From contig VGCB01000166.1 of NCBI GenBank assembly GCA_016870235.1, positions 1-6,445 on the forward strand: DNA of 6,445 nucleotides. The letters are read 5' to 3'. A program made the translations under genes and the position numbers. Below are positions 5,657-6,445 of the stretch, one piece after another. Position 1 is the stretch's first letter; each line of letters begins with the position of its first letter. Source of the stretch: Actinomycetota bacterium. GTDB lineage: Bacteria > Actinomycetota > Thermoleophilia > Gaiellales > Gaiellaceae. Below the pieces are notes generated by a model. The model saw only the letters and a list, made by a program, of their open reading frames with translations. It had not been told where the DNA came from and searched no databases.

Positions 5657-6445
5657 ATGAGCGCGAGACCGACGACGACTGGCATCGAGGCGCCGCCGGC
5701 AGGCGACCGGGAGGCGCAGCACGCGTACTACGCGGCGCTCCGCGACCGGGGAGAGGTGCTGTGGGACGAGGGTCGCCGGGCCTGGCTCGTCGTGTCGCAC
5801 CGCATGGCGAAGGAGCTCGCCCGCCGCGAGGAGAAGAGCGTCCGCTCCGCGATGGCGTTCCGCCGCGAGCGGTTCCTCGGGATGGACTGGGACACGTACG
5901 CGTGGTACCAGGGCGGGCACCGGCGCATCAACCTCCTCACGGGCGAGGAGCACCAGCGCGTCCACCGCTGGTGGATGTCGGTCTTCACCCCGAAGGTGAT
6001 CGACACCTGGCGCGCCGACGTGATCCGGCCCGTGGTGCACGCCCAGATCGGCCGCCTCGGCCGCACGGGCCGGACCGAGCTCGGTCTCCTCGCGGACGGC
6101 GTCCACATCCGCATCATCGCGGGCACCGTCGGCATGCCCTGGACCGACGACGCCTGGATGGAGCGCTGGGAGAGGCTCAGCGAGGCGAACCAGCGCGTCA
6201 AGTGGTACATGTCCGAGGCGTCGGTTCCCGAGGAGATCGTCCAGGCCGGCCTCGAGGCCTCGGCGGAGATCCGGGACGAGCTGCTGACATGGGTGCGGCA
6301 CCACTGCGGCGGCACCGGCGACTCGCTGCTCGAGATGATGTGGCGGGACTTCCCCTCGCTGCTCGAGGACGTCACCGAGGAGGACGTGCTCGCGAACCTG
6401 AAGCCGTCGTTCGAGACGAACTCGACCCGTGCGGTGATCCGGAAC
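5657..6445 (+). CDS. Cytochrome P450, N-terminal part (cut by window end)
   Basis: The frame stays open from 5657 to the last base, giving the first 263 residues of a soluble bacterial P450 (typically about 400). It shows the N-terminal YYAALRDRGEVLWDEGRRAWLVVSH (24-48) that forms the first beta sheet. The C-helix GEEHQRVHRWWMSVFTP (96-112) has His99 at the heme-propionate position and Trp105/106. The segment ELGLLADGVHIRIIAGTVGMP (141-161) matches the usual region before the F helix. The I-helix start EEDVLANLKPSFETNST (241-257) lacks a clear AGxET signature. The heme cysteine loop lies outside the window. I chose ATG 5657, with GGAG at 5648-5651, because an in-frame ATG at 5600 overlaps the likely -10 and lacks a ribosome site. 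Electron partners are not visible. Divergence from a diketone-hydrolase-like gene suggests it oxidises a ring carbon early in that pathway (inference). Confidence 0.85.
   Translation, partial: MSARPTTTGIEAPPAGDREAQHAYYAALRDRGEVLWDEGRRAWLVVSHRMAKELARREEKSVRSAMAFRRERFLGMDWDTYAWYQGGHRRINLLTGEEHQRVHRWWMSVFTPKVIDTWRADVIRPVVHAQIGRLGRTGRTELGLLADGVHIRIIAGTVGMPWTDDAWMERWERLSEANQRVKWYMSEASVPEEIVQAGLEASAEIRDELLTWVRHHCGGTGDSLLEMMWRDFPSLLEDVTEEDVLANLKPSFETNSTRAVIRN

Noticed and set aside
5549..6304. 251-codon open frame on the minus strand opposite the P450
   Set aside because: The plus-strand frame has P450 helices in the right order and remains open to the window edge; the minus frame has no recognisable features.

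Overview
The window comes from a high-G+C bacterium, most likely an actinobacterium (Actinomycetes or Thermoleophilia type). Codons end almost always in G or C, long open frames occur on both strands, and the genes are short catabolic operons of the kind common in soil Actinobacteria. The genus cannot be told from the sequence. All eight genes look like accessory catabolism. There are no RNA genes, CRISPR arrays, insertion sequences or phage genes.

Left block, plus strand (1-1705): the C-terminal end of a hydantoinase A/oxoprolinase-type protein, then an NTF2/SnoaL-like protein 2 nt downstream, then a luciferase-like flavin monooxygenase that overlaps the NTF2-like gene by ATGA. These three look like one operon. 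A 141-bp A+T-richer gap (1706-1846) follows, with a possible terminator hairpin and a probable promoter. It leads to a secreted periplasmic-binding-protein-type solute receptor (1847-3049), a strong GC hairpin (3074-3108) and a small cupin gene (3148-3549).

Right block: on the minus strand, convergent with the cupin, lie a second luciferase-like monooxygenase of the RutA/SfnG/SsuD type (3562-4692) and, upstream of it in the same operon, a crotonase-fold protein (4728-5486). The crotonase lacks one of the usual enoyl-CoA hydratase glutamates. It carries the complete His/His/Asp/Glu set of 6-oxocamphor hydrolase, a retro-Claisenase that cleaves cyclic beta-diketones. Divergent from it, across a 170-bp shared regulatory region, starts a cytochrome P450 (5657 onward) cut by the window end.

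My reading (inference) is a pathway for a terpenoid-like or other cyclic ketone. The P450 would hydroxylate the ring. An alcohol dehydrogenase outside the window would give a 1,3-diketone, and the 6-oxocamphor-hydrolase-like enzyme would open it by C-C bond hydrolysis. Flavin monooxygenases would provide further oxygenation. The binding protein may capture the substrate or a related nutrient. The 6-oxocamphor hydrolase assignment is the most specific and interesting result here; the true substrate is unknown.
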